From the NCBI GenBank assembly GCA_900544115.1, contig UQTW01000024.1, positions 1 through 38,835 of the forward strand: a DNA stretch of 38,835 bases. Direction: 5' to 3'. The translations under genes and the position numbers were made by a program. The notes below the pieces were generated by a model that was not told the DNA's origin, made no database searches, and worked only from the letters and a program-made list of their open reading frames with translations. This DNA comes from an uncultured Collinsella sp. (GTDB taxonomy: Bacteria; Actinomycetota; Coriobacteriia; Coriobacteriales; Coriobacteriaceae). Shown here piece by piece: positions 1-9,051 of this stretch; position 1 is the stretch's first letter; each line of letters opens with the position of its first letter.

Positions 1-36
1 GGGCCAGCCCGTGGGAGGCCAGGGCGCCGCTGACCG
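1..36 (+). rRNA. rrf: 5S rRNA, 3' end (partial)
   Basis: The first 36 bases match the layout of the 3' end of bacterial 5S rRNA: a GC helix, then GTGGGAG, an AGGG step, and CGCCGCTGACC where 5S usually reads CGCCGCCGGNC. No open frame fits, and a strong intrinsic terminator follows 37 bases later, as expected at the end of an rRNA operon. The rest of the gene lies outside the window, so this rests on pattern similarity only. Confidence 0.65.
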
Positions 37-72
37 GTGGACGGCACCGAGCCGTACGCTTGAACTGCAGAA

Positions 73-103
73 GGGGGAGGCCTCGCGGCCTCCCCCTTTT
101 TTT
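73..103 (+). terminator. Intrinsic terminator of the upstream (rRNA) transcript
   Basis: A perfect 10-bp GC-rich stem (73-82 with 87-96) closes on a TCGC loop and is followed by seven T residues. It separates the putative 5S gene from the acpS operon. Confidence 0.93.
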
Positions 104-153
104 GTATCTCGGGCAATTTGTCTCACATAGTAGCTGTGTTTTATAACCCTCGT

Positions 154-183
154 TTGTCGCATCTTCTGTGAACGGGCTACAAT
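154..183 (+). promoter_or_regulatory. Candidate promoter of the acpS operon
   Basis: TTGTCG at 154-159 and TACAAT at 178-183 are separated by 18 bp and lie about 30 bp before the acpS start, directly after the terminator. The match to the sigma-70 type consensus is moderate. Confidence 0.6.
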
Positions 184-212
184 AACTTAGTCTGTGCGAT
201 ATGGAGGTGAAC

Positions 213-752
213 ATGGCTGAAGCTGGTATCGGCGTTGATATCGTCGAGATTTCCCGCATGAAATCAATTCTTGAAAAGACGCCGTCGTTTGCTCGGCGTG
301 TGTTTACCGAAGAAGAGCGTGCGTATTGTGATGCATCGTCGCGTCCCGCTGCTCACTATGCCAGCCGCTTTGCTTCGCGCGAGGCGGTACTTAAAGCTCT
401 CGGCACGGGTTTTAGTCAAGGCGTGGGTCGCAAGGATGTTTCGGTAAAGCGTGATAAACTCGGCAAACCGAAGGCTCTGCTTTCTGGTCGTGCTCTCGAA
501 ATCGCCCAGGATTTGGGTGTTGTCGAGGTCGCTCTTTCTATTACCCTTACGGGTGACTTGGCTGTCGCTAATGCCATTGCAATCACCGAGGATGCTCGAC
601 CTAAGCCTAAGGAAGAAAAGGTGAGCAACAAGAAACGCGTTGCGCAGACATTTAAAGAGGCTCGCTCTGTTTTAGATGAGCTTGAGCAGCTGCAGAATTC
701 AGCATTGACGGAGCACTTGGGCGATGCTTCGCAAGATACGCTAGGAGCATAG
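213..752 (+). CDS. acpS: Holo-[acyl-carrier-protein] synthase with C-terminal extension
   Basis: This cytoplasmic enzyme moves 4'-phosphopantetheine from CoA to a serine of acyl carrier protein, activating fatty acid synthesis. The N-terminal GVDIVEI motif with the metal-binding Asp (residue 9) and the SREAVLKALG motif with Glu 57 are typical of AcpS. The start at 213 is preferred over 201 because GGAGG at 203-207 sits five bases before it and residues MAEAGIGVDIVEI match the family N-terminus. At 179 residues it is about 55 longer than a usual AcpS of about 120; the extra tail (from about residue 126) is charged and helical-looking, without a domain I recognise. The stop abuts the ATG of the next gene. 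First gene of the operon. Confidence 0.93.
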   Translation: MAEAGIGVDIVEISRMKSILEKTPSFARRVFTEEERAYCDASSRPAAHYASRFASREAVLKALGTGFSQGVGRKDVSVKRDKLGKPKALLSGRALEIAQDLGVVEVALSITLTGDLAVANAIAITEDARPKPKEEKVSNKKRVAQTFKEARSVLDELEQLQNSALTEHLGDASQDTLGA

Positions 753-2369
753 ATGAAACCGGTTTTGAGTACCGAAGAAGTCGTTCGTCTCGAGGATATC
801 ATCGAACGCGAAGGGACTTCGAAGGCCGAGCTTATGGAGCTAGCGGGTGAGTTTGCCGCCAACGAGGTCTTGAAGCTCAATCCCGATCGGGTTCTCGTTT
901 TGGTCGGTTTTGGTAATAATGGCGGCGACGGTTGGGTTGCCGCCGATATCTTGAGCCACAAGGGTGTGGACGTGGATATCGTTTCTCCGGTTGAGCCGGA
1001 TGAGATTCCTGCTGCTCTGGCACGTCATGTTGCTCGTCGAACTGCCGGTCGCGATGTGCACGTTTGCGTCGGTCCCTCGCGTGACGAACTCGAGGTTTTG
1101 ATCGATAAGGCGGATGTTGTTGTCGATGCCATTTTTGGTACCGGTTTCCACGGGAATCTGCGTGCGCCGTTCTCCATTTGGATTCCTACGGTCAATGAAT
1201 GCGCCGATTGTGTCGTATCCATTGATGTCCCCTCGGGCCTGAATGCAGAGACGGGCGTTGTTGATGACGACTGCATTCGTGCCGAGCGCACGGTGACGAT
1301 GATTGCGCCCAAGATTGGTCTGTATAGCGCTGATGGTCCTGAGTATGCTGGCGATTTGATCTGCGGCAATCTTTACGACCGTCTTGACGAGGTCATCGAT
1401 GATGTCGACCACGCCGCCGAGATTGTCGAGCCCGGTGACTTAGTTGATTACTTTGCTCCGCTACCATCGAATATCGATAAGTATTCCCGTGGCTCCGTGC
1501 TTATTGTCGCCGGATCTGCGCAATATCCTGGTGCTGCCATTATGGCGGCCAAGTCTGCAGCTCGCGCGGGTGCTGGTTACGTGGCAGTCGCGGCTCCTGA
1601 CGCCTGCGCCAATCTCATTCGCATGGCACTTCCTTCGATTCCGGTCTTTGCTATTCCGTCTGATTCCCGCGGCTCCTTTGGCGCCGCTGCGCGCATGACG
1701 GTGTGCGAGATCGCAAAGAAGTACAGCTGCGTGCTGTGCGGTCCCGGTATGACGACGTCTGCCGGCGCTATGCAGGTGGTTTCGGGCTTGCTCGAGCTTG
1801 ATGTACCGCTAATTTTGGACGCCGATGCACTCAACTGCCTTGCTAAGATTGCCATTGACGGTATTGATAGTAACCCCGAGATGTATCGCCGCGAGCAGCC
1901 GTTGGTTATGACACCGCACTATCGTGAGCTTTCGCGCCTGGTTGCCGGTGACGAGGTGAACGACCTTGGTACCGCGATTGCGGCCGCGCAGAAGGTTGTC
2001 TGGGCTGCAGGCTCCGACAATCTGGTGGTCATTGCCAAGGGGCCGACGACGGCTATCTGTGGCGTTGAGCGTGTGCTGCTGCCGCTCTCGGGTCCGGCTT
2101 CTCTGGCAACTGCCGGTTCGGGTGATGTTCTCGCGGGTATTTTGGCCGGCACGCTTGCCACCATGCGCGACGAGATGGATCGTTGGGAGTTGCTGTATTC
2201 GTACGCCGTCGCACTTCACAGCTACGCCGGTTTTGCCGCGGCGACGGAGTATGGTGAGAAGAGCGTCATCGCGACCGATCTTATCGACTTGATCGGTCCT
2301 GCCATGGAGCTGGCGGCAAAGGATGCGCTCGAAGATCTGGGAATCATGGACGAAGGGTCGGATGACTAA
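753..2369 (+). CDS. nnrD: Bifunctional NAD(P)H-hydrate epimerase / ADP-dependent dehydratase
   Basis: This enzyme repairs hydrated NADH and NADPH (NAD(P)HX). The N-terminal YjeF_N domain (about residues 1-225, with GNNGGDG at 54-60 and SIDVPSGLNAETG) epimerises the R and S forms; the C-terminal ribokinase-like domain (about 235-530) dehydrates the S form using ADP. The latter shows AGSAQYPGAA, CGPGM, LILDADALN, TPHYREL and the catalytic AGSGD (residues 454-458). Its length of 538 residues is normal for the fused form. The start directly follows the acpS stop, with AGGAG at 743-747, and alr begins three bases after its stop, so these genes are almost certainly co-transcribed. The acpS-nnr-alr-tsaE order is common in Gram-positive bacteria. 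Confidence 0.95.
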   Translation: MKPVLSTEEVVRLEDIIEREGTSKAELMELAGEFAANEVLKLNPDRVLVLVGFGNNGGDGWVAADILSHKGVDVDIVSPVEPDEIPAALARHVARRTAGRDVHVCVGPSRDELEVLIDKADVVVDAIFGTGFHGNLRAPFSIWIPTVNECADCVVSIDVPSGLNAETGVVDDDCIRAERTVTMIAPKIGLYSADGPEYAGDLICGNLYDRLDEVIDDVDHAAEIVEPGDLVDYFAPLPSNIDKYSRGSVLIVAGSAQYPGAAIMAAKSAARAGAGYVAVAAPDACANLIRMALPSIPVFAIPSDSRGSFGAAARMTVCEIAKKYSCVLCGPGMTTSAGAMQVVSGLLELDVPLILDADALNCLAKIAIDGIDSNPEMYRREQPLVMTPHYRELSRLVAGDEVNDLGTAIAAAQKVVWAAGSDNLVVIAKGPTTAICGVERVLLPLSGPASLATAGSGDVLAGILAGTLATMRDEMDRWELLYSYAVALHSYAGFAAATEYGEKSVIATDLIDLIGPAMELAAKDALEDLGIMDEGSDD

Positions 2370-2371
2370 TC

Positions 2372-3517
2372 ATGAATAAAGCCGATTTGACGCGCTGGTC
2401 CTGGGTCGAGATCGACCGCGGGGCGCTCCGTCGCAACACGAGGGCCTATAAGAACTTGTTGAATCCGCGTCAGCGCCTGTGCTGCGTGGTCAAGGCCGAT
2501 GCTTATGGTCATGGAGCTGTTGAGTGCGCCAAGATCATGTATTCGGCCGGTGCCGACATGTTTGCCGTGGCGACGGTTAACGAGGGCGTTGAGCTCCGAC
2601 AGGGCGGGATTACGAAACCCGTCCTCATCCTAAGCGAGCCGCCTATCGAGGCTATTCCGACGTTGCTCGAGTTTGATATCATGCCCTCGGTCTATACGTC
2701 TGACTTTGCTCTTGCGTATGGCGAATGTGCCGTCGCGGCGGGCAAGGTGGGCAAGTATCATCTCGCCATCGAGACGGGCATGAACCGCATTGGCGTACAT
2801 TACACGCAGGTGCTCGACTTTGTCCGCGGTATTAATTTCCATCGCGGTATTCAGTGCGACGGCGTATTTACGCACTTCGCCACGGCCGATGAACCTTCGG
2901 GTTGGGACTACAAGCTGCAGTGCCAGCGTTTTACCGAGGCCGTTCAGGCCATTAAGGACGCAGGTTTTGAATGCGGTATCGTGCATTGTGCCAATACGCC
3001 GTCCTCGATGCTCGATTCTTCAATGCACTTTGACATGATTCGTGCCGGCATCGGTTTGTATGGTCTGCAGCCATGTGAGCTGAGTGGTCGCGTGATGCAG
3101 CTTGATCCCGTCATGAGCGTCCACGCGCGTGTGACGCGCGTGGCGCATCCTGCGATGGGCGAGGGCGTGGGCTACGGCTTTACCTACCGCGTACCGCGCA
3201 CGCGCGTTCAGATCTGCACCCTTCCGATCGGTTATGCCGATGGCCTTTCGCGTACGCTTTCCAATCGTATGGACGTGCTGTATCGCGGCGAGCGTGTGCG
3301 TCAGGTGGGCAATATCTGCATGGACCAGTTTATGGTCGCCATTCAGTCCAACCCAGCACATGAGATTCCCGAGGCCGAGTATGGTGACGAGATGATCATT
3401 GTCGGCCGCGATGGAGATGCCGAGATTACCATGGACGAGATGGCGCGCCTACGCGGCACGATTAACTACGAGGTCGCTTGCGGCTTTGGTATGCGTCTCG
3501 ACAAGGTCTACGTGTAG
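2372..3517 (+). CDS. alr: Alanine racemase (PLP-dependent)
   Basis: Interconverts L- and D-alanine in the cytoplasm, feeding peptidoglycan precursor synthesis. The pyridoxal-phosphate lysine is K41 in VVKADAYGHG, and the second catalytic base is probably Y268 in GYGFTYR. LPIGYADGL and GNICMDQFM are further family signatures. The length of 381 residues is normal. The ATG is two bases downstream of the previous stop, in the middle of the operon. Confidence 0.96.
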   Translation: MNKADLTRWSWVEIDRGALRRNTRAYKNLLNPRQRLCCVVKADAYGHGAVECAKIMYSAGADMFAVATVNEGVELRQGGITKPVLILSEPPIEAIPTLLEFDIMPSVYTSDFALAYGECAVAAGKVGKYHLAIETGMNRIGVHYTQVLDFVRGINFHRGIQCDGVFTHFATADEPSGWDYKLQCQRFTEAVQAIKDAGFECGIVHCANTPSSMLDSSMHFDMIRAGIGLYGLQPCELSGRVMQLDPVMSVHARVTRVAHPAMGEGVGYGFTYRVPRTRVQICTLPIGYADGLSRTLSNRMDVLYRGERVRQVGNICMDQFMVAIQSNPAHEIPEAEYGDEMIIVGRDGDAEITMDEMARLRGTINYEVACGFGMRLDKVYV

Positions 3518-3525
3518 GAGTCGCT

Positions 3526-4146
3526 ATGGGCGTCATGCACATCCCCGGCCATAGCCATCAGACGCCGCGTGAGGTCGCACTCGAGGAGATCGAGGCCGTT
3601 CTGGGCGATTGTCACCTTTGCCAGCTTTACCAGTCGCGCCACAACATCGTGTTTGGCGTGGGAAACCCCCGCGCTCGCGTGATGTTTATTGGCGAGGCGC
3701 CGGGCCGTAATGAGGATTTGCAGGGCGAGCCCTTTGTGGGGGCGGCAGGCGAGGACCTCAACGGCATTTTGTCGCTGGCGGGGCTCAAACGCGAAGACGT
3801 CTACATTGCCAACGTGCTTAAGTGCCGCCCGCCGGGAAACCGCAATCCGCGTCCCGAGGAAGTGCTGGCTTGCTCGCCGTTTTTGCGCGAGCAGATTCGA
3901 AGCATCTGGCCCGATATCATCGTGACGCTCGGCAACCCCGCAACGCACTTTGTGCTCAAGACCGAGATCGGCATTACCAAGCTGCGCGGCAGGTTCCATC
4001 AGATGGGGCACTTTGTGGTGATGCCCACTTTCCATCCGGCAGCAGCGCTACGCAATCCAGCGTGGCAGGAGCTGCTGGAGGAAGACTTTAAGATGCTGGG
4101 CGACTATCTGGGGCGACATCCCGCACCAGAGGACGCCTCGGAATAA
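3526..4146 (+). CDS. Uracil-DNA glycosylase, family 4 (4Fe-4S type)
   Basis: Removes uracil from DNA as the first step of base excision repair. The active-site motif GEAPG (57-61) and the later HPAAALRN segment are typical of family 4. Four cysteines, C29-x2-C32 and C100-x15-C116, match the 4Fe-4S ligand pattern. An upstream in-frame ATG at 3478 lies inside alr; ATG 3526 is chosen because AGGAG (3516-3520), overlapping the alr stop, is five bases away. The product has 206 residues. It sits between alr and tsaE in the operon. Confidence 0.92.
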   Translation: MGVMHIPGHSHQTPREVALEEIEAVLGDCHLCQLYQSRHNIVFGVGNPRARVMFIGEAPGRNEDLQGEPFVGAAGEDLNGILSLAGLKREDVYIANVLKCRPPGNRNPRPEEVLACSPFLREQIRSIWPDIIVTLGNPATHFVLKTEIGITKLRGRFHQMGHFVVMPTFHPAAALRNPAWQELLEEDFKMLGDYLGRHPAPEDASE

Positions 4147-4158
4147 TAAGGAGCATAT

Positions 4159-4665
4159 ATGTCCCTGGAGCGCCTGGGGGTAGGTACTTACAAAACGACT
4201 TGCGCTGCCGATACGGAGTACTTTGGCGAGCTAATTGCACCGTGCCTTGAGGACGGAGATGTGCTCATCCTGACCGGTGGCCTGGGAGTGGGCAAAACTC
4301 ACTTTACCAAGGGCGTCTCGCGCGGGCTGGGCGATGGGCATATGGTTACGAGTCCTACGTTTGCGCTCATGGCCGTTCACGATCAAGGTCGTATTCCGCT
4401 GTTTCACTTTGATCTATACCGCCTGGAGCATGCCTACGAGCTCGAGGATACGGGCATTTTCGATGTGCTGGGCTATGAGGGTGCTTGCCTGCTGGAATGG
4501 GGCGAACAATTCCAGGACGAGCTGACGGATGAGTATCTTTCGGTGACGCTCAGGCGTGATGAGGGCGACAGCGATGTGCGAACGATAACGCTCGAGGCGC
4601 ACGGTGACCGCGCAATGGAGCTTTCCCATTTGATTGATAAGGCTGTACAAGATGAGCTTGCATAA
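4159..4665 (+). CDS. tsaE: tRNA t6A biosynthesis ATPase TsaE
   Basis: P-loop ATPase that cycles the TsaB-TsaD complex during formation of N6-threonylcarbamoyladenosine at position 37 of ANN-decoding tRNAs. The Walker A motif is GGLGVGKTH (40-48), followed by SPTFALM and FHFDLYRL, both TsaE signatures. AAGGAG lies just upstream of the ATG. The 3' end overlaps the start of the TsaB-RimI-TsaD gene by 14 bases, consistent with coupled translation of partners in the same complex. The length of 168 residues is normal. Confidence 0.95.
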   Translation: MSLERLGVGTYKTTCAADTEYFGELIAPCLEDGDVLILTGGLGVGKTHFTKGVSRGLGDGHMVTSPTFALMAVHDQGRIPLFHFDLYRLEHAYELEDTGIFDVLGYEGACLLEWGEQFQDELTDEYLSVTLRRDEGDSDVRTITLEAHGDRAMELSHLIDKAVQDELA

Positions 4666-7036
4666 CGACAACGCGCTGGTGGTGGCGCTCGATACCTCGA
4701 CCGACATGCTTGCCTGCGCGGCAAGCTGGATTGATGGGCAGACGGGTGAGACGAAGCTCGTGAGTGGCGACCACATGTGTCGCCGTCACGCCAACGTTGA
4801 GCTCGTGAATACCGTTGATGGCGTGCTGGCTCAAGCCGGTCTGGATCGCAGCGATGTTGGTTGCTATGTGGTCGGCCGCGGCCCGGGGTCCTTTACGGGT
4901 GTGCGCATCGGCATCTCCACTGCCAAGGGCCTCGCGCGTGGTGCCAATGTTCCGCTGCTGGGCGTGTCGACGCTCGACGCTTGCGCTTGGACGGCGTGGA
5001 AGGCTGGCGTGCGCGGCAAGCTTGGTATCTTGGCCGATGCTATGCGCGGTGAGGTATATCCGGCGCTGTATATGCTGGTCGATGAGGGTCCCGAGCGTCA
5101 ATTTGAGCGCGAACACGTGGTCAAGGCCGCCGTGGCGCTCGATGAGTGGCGCCAAGCAGCGGACTGGGGCCAGGTTCAGCTGACCGGTGACGGTCTCGTG
5201 CGCTATGGCAAGCTGCTGGATGAGGACGAGGCCGCCCGCTGCGTGGAGCGCGACCTGTGGTGGCCTTCGGGCGAGGGCTTGCTGCTCGCGCACGCTGCGG
5301 GTGACGGCGATCCGGCCCGCGTCCTGCCGATTTACACGCGCCTTTCGGATGCCGAGGAAAACGAGCGCAAGCGTCTTGGTCTTGCCGAGAGTGCGCAGAG
5401 CGAAATTACGGGTGTTGCCGATGAGCTCGCCGGTCGTCATCTGCAGTTCCGTCCCATGGGCGCGGCGGATGCCGAGGGCGCGAGCGCGCTGGAGGCTGCC
5501 TGCTTTGAAGGTGCCGGACACGAGGCATGGACGCCGGGCATGTTCCTGTCCGAACTGGGCGAGGACGTCGCTGCGCCGCGTAGTTGGTGGGTGGCACACG
5601 ACGACGGCAAGCTGCTGGGCCTTGCCGGCGGTATGGTCGTGGACGGTGATGTGCAGATTCTGGATGTCGCCGTCGACCCGGCACATCGCCGTGAGGGCAT
5701 TGCCCGCAAGCTGCTGTCGCACGTGAGCTATGATGCCCAGATGCTCGGCTGCACCACGGCTTCGCTCGAGGTCGAGGACGGTAACGAGGGAGCGATCGCG
5801 CTTTATAACGCTCTGGGCTTTACCGAGGCTGGCCGTCGCCGCGGCTACTATGGTGCCGGCAAGGACGCCATCGTCATGACGGCTCCGCTGCCCCTGGTGC
5901 TTCCGGTCGACAATGCTTCGCCCGAGCCGACGGCGGCAGAGCAGCGCGTATGGCCGCTGCCTGCGCCTTGGCGCTCTGCCGAGGAACGTGTCGAGATTGA
6001 GCGTCGCCGCCTCGTACTCGCTATCGAGAGCTCCTGCGACGAGACGGCGGTGGCGATTATCGATGCGGATGGCAATATGCTGGCCAACCAGGTGTCGACG
6101 CAGATTGATTTTCATGCACGCTTTGGCGGCGTGGTGCCCGAGATCGCCTCGCGCAAGCACGTCGAGGTGATTGTGAGTGTCGTGGATGCGGCACTCGAGG
6201 ACGCCGCAGCGTCGCTGGGCCTTACGGGCGGAGCCATTACACCAAGTGAGCTAGCCGCCGTGGGCGTGACACAGGGTCCGGGCCTGGTTGGCGCCCTGGT
6301 GGTGGGCGTCGCCTTTGCCAAGGGCTTTGCCTATGCCGCCGGCAAGCCACTCGTGTGCGTCAACCATCTGGAGGGCCATCTGTTCGCCAACCTGCTGGCG
6401 CAGCCCGATCTCAGGCCGCCGTTTATCTTCACGCTCGTCTCGGGCGGTCATACCATGCTCGTGCACGTGAAGGCATGGGGCGACTACGAGGTACTTGGTG
6501 AGACACTCGACGATGCTGTGGGCGAGGCCTTCGACAAGGTAGCCAAGGCGTTGGGTCTGGGCTATCCCGGTGGCCCCATCATCTCCAAGCTGGCCGAGAC
6601 GGGCAACCCCCGCGCGATCGATTTTCCTCGCGCGCTTAACAGCAGGGGAGACTATCGTTTCTCGCTTTCGGGTCTTAAAACGGCCGTGACGCTCTACATC
6701 GAGCAGGAGACCAAGGCCGGGCGCACGATTCACCTGCCCGATCTGGCGGCTTCGTTTGAGGCAGCCGTCTTTGACGTTCAGTACAAGAAGGCCAAGAACG
6801 CGCTGCATGCCACCGGATGCAAGGAATACTGCATCGGCGGCGGCGTCTCGGCTAATCCGCATCTGCGCGAGATGATGATCAAGAAGCTCGGGCGCCAGGG
6901 CATCCGCGTGACGGTGCCGCCCTTGTCTGCCTGCACCGATAACGCCGCCATGATCGCGGAGGTCGCTCGCCGTAAATTCGACCGAGGAGAAATCTCGCCG
7001 TTCGACGTCGACGCCGATCCGAACATGACGCTGTAG
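4652..7036 (+). CDS. tsaD: TsaB-RimI-TsaD triple fusion (t6A complex plus N-acetyltransferase)
   Basis: One 794-residue protein joins three enzymes that are usually separate. Residues 1 to about 235 are TsaB, the complex scaffold (ALDTSTD, GRGPGSFTGVRIG). Residues about 262-412 form a GNAT fold of RimI type (VDPAHRREGIARKLL, then ALYNALGF), expected to acetylate protein N-termini such as that of ribosomal protein S18. Residues about 453-794 are TsaD, the threonylcarbamoyl transferase (AIESSCDET, VNHLEGH with metal-binding H572 and H576, SGGHT, GGGVSANPHL, CTDNAAMIA). No internal stop or frame change is seen. ATG 4652 is used; a TTG at 4634 is possible but has no better ribosome site. Last gene of the operon. 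TsaC (threonylcarbamoyl-AMP synthase) is not in this window. Confidence 0.93.
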   Translation: MSLHNDNALVVALDTSTDMLACAASWIDGQTGETKLVSGDHMCRRHANVELVNTVDGVLAQAGLDRSDVGCYVVGRGPGSFTGVRIGISTAKGLARGANVPLLGVSTLDACAWTAWKAGVRGKLGILADAMRGEVYPALYMLVDEGPERQFEREHVVKAAVALDEWRQAADWGQVQLTGDGLVRYGKLLDEDEAARCVERDLWWPSGEGLLLAHAAGDGDPARVLPIYTRLSDAEENERKRLGLAESAQSEITGVADELAGRHLQFRPMGAADAEGASALEAACFEGAGHEAWTPGMFLSELGEDVAAPRSWWVAHDDGKLLGLAGGMVVDGDVQILDVAVDPAHRREGIARKLLSHVSYDAQMLGCTTASLEVEDGNEGAIALYNALGFTEAGRRRGYYGAGKDAIVMTAPLPLVLPVDNASPEPTAAEQRVWPLPAPWRSAEERVEIERRRLVLAIESSCDETAVAIIDADGNMLANQVSTQIDFHARFGGVVPEIASRKHVEVIVSVVDAALEDAAASLGLTGGAITPSELAAVGVTQGPGLVGALVVGVAFAKGFAYAAGKPLVCVNHLEGHLFANLLAQPDLRPPFIFTLVSGGHTMLVHVKAWGDYEVLGETLDDAVGEAFDKVAKALGLGYPGGPIISKLAETGNPRAIDFPRALNSRGDYRFSLSGLKTAVTLYIEQETKAGRTIHLPDLAASFEAAVFDVQYKKAKNALHATGCKEYCIGGGVSANPHLREMMIKKLGRQGIRVTVPPLSACTDNAAMIAEVARRKFDRGEISPFDVDADPNMTL

Positions 7037-7379
7037 TCGTACGGGTGCGGTCCCCGGCCCTGACCGGCCCGGCGGCCCCATATGAACTTTATCGCGAGTT
7101 CCGCACGAACAGGAGGCCACTTAATGTGGCCTCCGTCGTGAGCAGGACTGTAGAGCAGGAAACTTCATCAGCGCCCGCCCCACGGGAAACCGGCGGGATA
7201 GACCAGTTCAGATGGGGCTTTGATGCATGGGTGGTCTGTTGTTGTGCAAATGGGTATCATACTGTGGTTATTGCATCGACTCTGCGATGCATATTTGTAC
7301 GTTCCCGGCGGTCGGTTTGCCAGAAGCGCCCCGTCGGTTGTTCCAGACCCGTTTCGAAGAAAGGAAACCACACTTACCT
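7037..7379 (+). other. 343-base gap before RNase J, with two hairpins
   Basis: No convincing gene is visible. A perfect 9-bp hairpin lies at 7112-7134 (GGAGGCCAC, loop TTAAT, GTGGCCTCC), without a T tract. Around 7173-7199 CCCGCC can pair with GGCGGG. The stretch may end the preceding transcript and act as a leader for RNase J. I could not match it to a known riboswitch, and no convincing promoter was found. Confidence 0.4.
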
Positions 7380-9050
7380 ATGGCAGCTAAAAAATCATCT
7401 CCTTTGAAGATCATTCCGCTCGGCGGCCTTGACGGCATCGGCAAGAACATGACGGTCTTCGAGTGCGGCGACGACATGGTGCTCGTCGACGCCGGTCTTA
7501 TGTTCCCGGATGACTCCCAGCCCGGTATCGACCTGGTGCTTCCCGACTACACCTATGTTCTGGAGAACGAGGAGAAGCTCCGCGGTATCATCGTCACTCA
7601 CGGCCACGAGGACCACACCGGTTCGCTTCCGTACCTGCTGCAGGACCTCAACAACAAGGTGCCCATTTTCTCGAGCAAGCTGACGCTCGGTTTTATCGAG
7701 GGCAAGCTCTCCGAGTTCCGCATCCGCGCGCCTAAGTTCCGCGAGGTCAAGGGCGGCAGCCATGTCAACCTCGGCGGCATCTCGCTCGACTTCTTCTCGA
7801 TGACGCACTCCATCCCCGGCGCTCTGGGCGTGTTCATCCGCACCAATCAGGGCACCGTTATGCACACCGGCGACTTTAAGCTCGACCAGACGCCCATCGA
7901 TGGCGTCACGCCCGACTATGCCGCTATCAGCCGCTTTGCCAAGCAGGGCATCGACCTGCTGCTTTCCGACTCCACCAATGCCACGGTTCCCGGCTTTACC
8001 AAGTCCGAGGCCGAGGTTGGTCCCAACCTGCTGCACGCCATCAAGAACGCCCCGGGTCGCGTGTTCGTCGCATCGTTCTCGAGCCACATCCATCGTTTGC
8101 AGCAGATCTGCGATGCCGCCCGCAAGTGCGGCCGTAAGGTCGTTGTGACCGGTCGCTCCATGCTCACGAACACCCGCGTGGCGCGCGAGCTCGGTTATCT
8201 CAACATCGATGATGCCGATATCATCGATGCCTTCGATATCGATAACCTGCCTGACGACAAGATCGTCGTCATGTGCACTGGTTCGCAGGGCGAGCCGCTG
8301 TCGGCCCTGTCCCGCATGGCCAATGGCGAGCACAAGACGCTCTCCATCCACGAGGGCGATACCGTTATCCTCTCGGCAACTCCCGTTCCTGGCAACGAGA
8401 AGGCCGTCCAGCAGGTCGTCAACAGCCTGGCCAAGCTCGGCTGCGACGTGTGGGATAAGAACCGCGCTCTCGTCCACGTCTCGGGTCACGGTAGCCAGGA
8501 GGAGCTCAAGCTCCTGATGGCCATGGCCAAGCCCACGTATTTTATGCCGGTTCACGGTGAGGCCGTGCATCTGCGCGCCCATGCCCAGCTGGCCCGCAAG
8601 ATGGGCATCAAGGACGATCATATCTTTATCCTCGATAACGGCGACACGCTCGAGATGCGCGGTGGTATCGTCAAGCGCGGTACGCCCGTCGAGTCCGGTG
8701 TCGTTTACGTCGACGGCCTGCGTATCGGCGATACCGACCCCATCGTCCTGCGCGATCGCCAGAAGCTCGCCAACGACGGTATGGTCACGGCCGTTGCCAT
8801 CGTCTCCCTCAAACACAAGAAGATCGAGGCCATCGAGTTCTCGGGCCGCGGCGTCTCGTTTGCCATCGACGACCAGTTCTCCGAGGATGCCTCCGCGTCC
8901 ATTATGAAGACGATCGAGAAGGGTAAGTTTAGCTTTACCAGCAGCGGTTCCGATGCCATTCGCAAGGCCGTGCGCGATTCGCTCTCTAACTTTATCTGGA
9001 GCCGTACGCGCACCCGTCCGATGATCATCCCGGTCGTCATGGAGGTTTAG
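7380..9050 (+). CDS. rnj: Ribonuclease J
   Basis: Metallo-beta-lactamase/beta-CASP nuclease with 5'-3' exonuclease and endonuclease activity in RNA decay and rRNA maturation. The zinc motif is THGHEDH (H74, H76, D78, H79), followed by HTGDFK, SDSTNA, SFSSHIHR, HVSGHG and PVHGE, the usual RNase J series. The 556-residue length is standard. MAAKKSSPLKIIPLGGLDG is chosen as the N-terminus although AAGGA (7361-7365) is an unusually long 14 bases upstream; the reading frame extends further upstream without family similarity. ftsK starts within two bases of its stop. RNase J and RNase Y are both encoded here, as in many Gram-positive bacteria. Confidence 0.94.
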   Translation: MAAKKSSPLKIIPLGGLDGIGKNMTVFECGDDMVLVDAGLMFPDDSQPGIDLVLPDYTYVLENEEKLRGIIVTHGHEDHTGSLPYLLQDLNNKVPIFSSKLTLGFIEGKLSEFRIRAPKFREVKGGSHVNLGGISLDFFSMTHSIPGALGVFIRTNQGTVMHTGDFKLDQTPIDGVTPDYAAISRFAKQGIDLLLSDSTNATVPGFTKSEAEVGPNLLHAIKNAPGRVFVASFSSHIHRLQQICDAARKCGRKVVVTGRSMLTNTRVARELGYLNIDDADIIDAFDIDNLPDDKIVVMCTGSQGEPLSALSRMANGEHKTLSIHEGDTVILSATPVPGNEKAVQQVVNSLAKLGCDVWDKNRALVHVSGHGSQEELKLLMAMAKPTYFMPVHGEAVHLRAHAQLARKMGIKDDHIFILDNGDTLEMRGGIVKRGTPVESGVVYVDGLRIGDTDPIVLRDRQKLANDGMVTAVAIVSLKHKKIEAIEFSGRGVSFAIDDQFSEDASASIMKTIEKGKFSFTSSGSDAIRKAVRDSLSNFIWSRTRTRPMIIPVVMEV

Positions 9051-9051
9051 T

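Noticed and set aside
4652..7036. Fusion caused by sequencing error
   Set aside because: All three domains are complete, in one frame, with natural linkers, and no stop or frame shift is needed to explain them.
7112..7134. Intrinsic terminator after the TsaB-RimI-TsaD gene
   Set aside because: The stem is perfect, but no T tract follows, so it is listed only as a hairpin.
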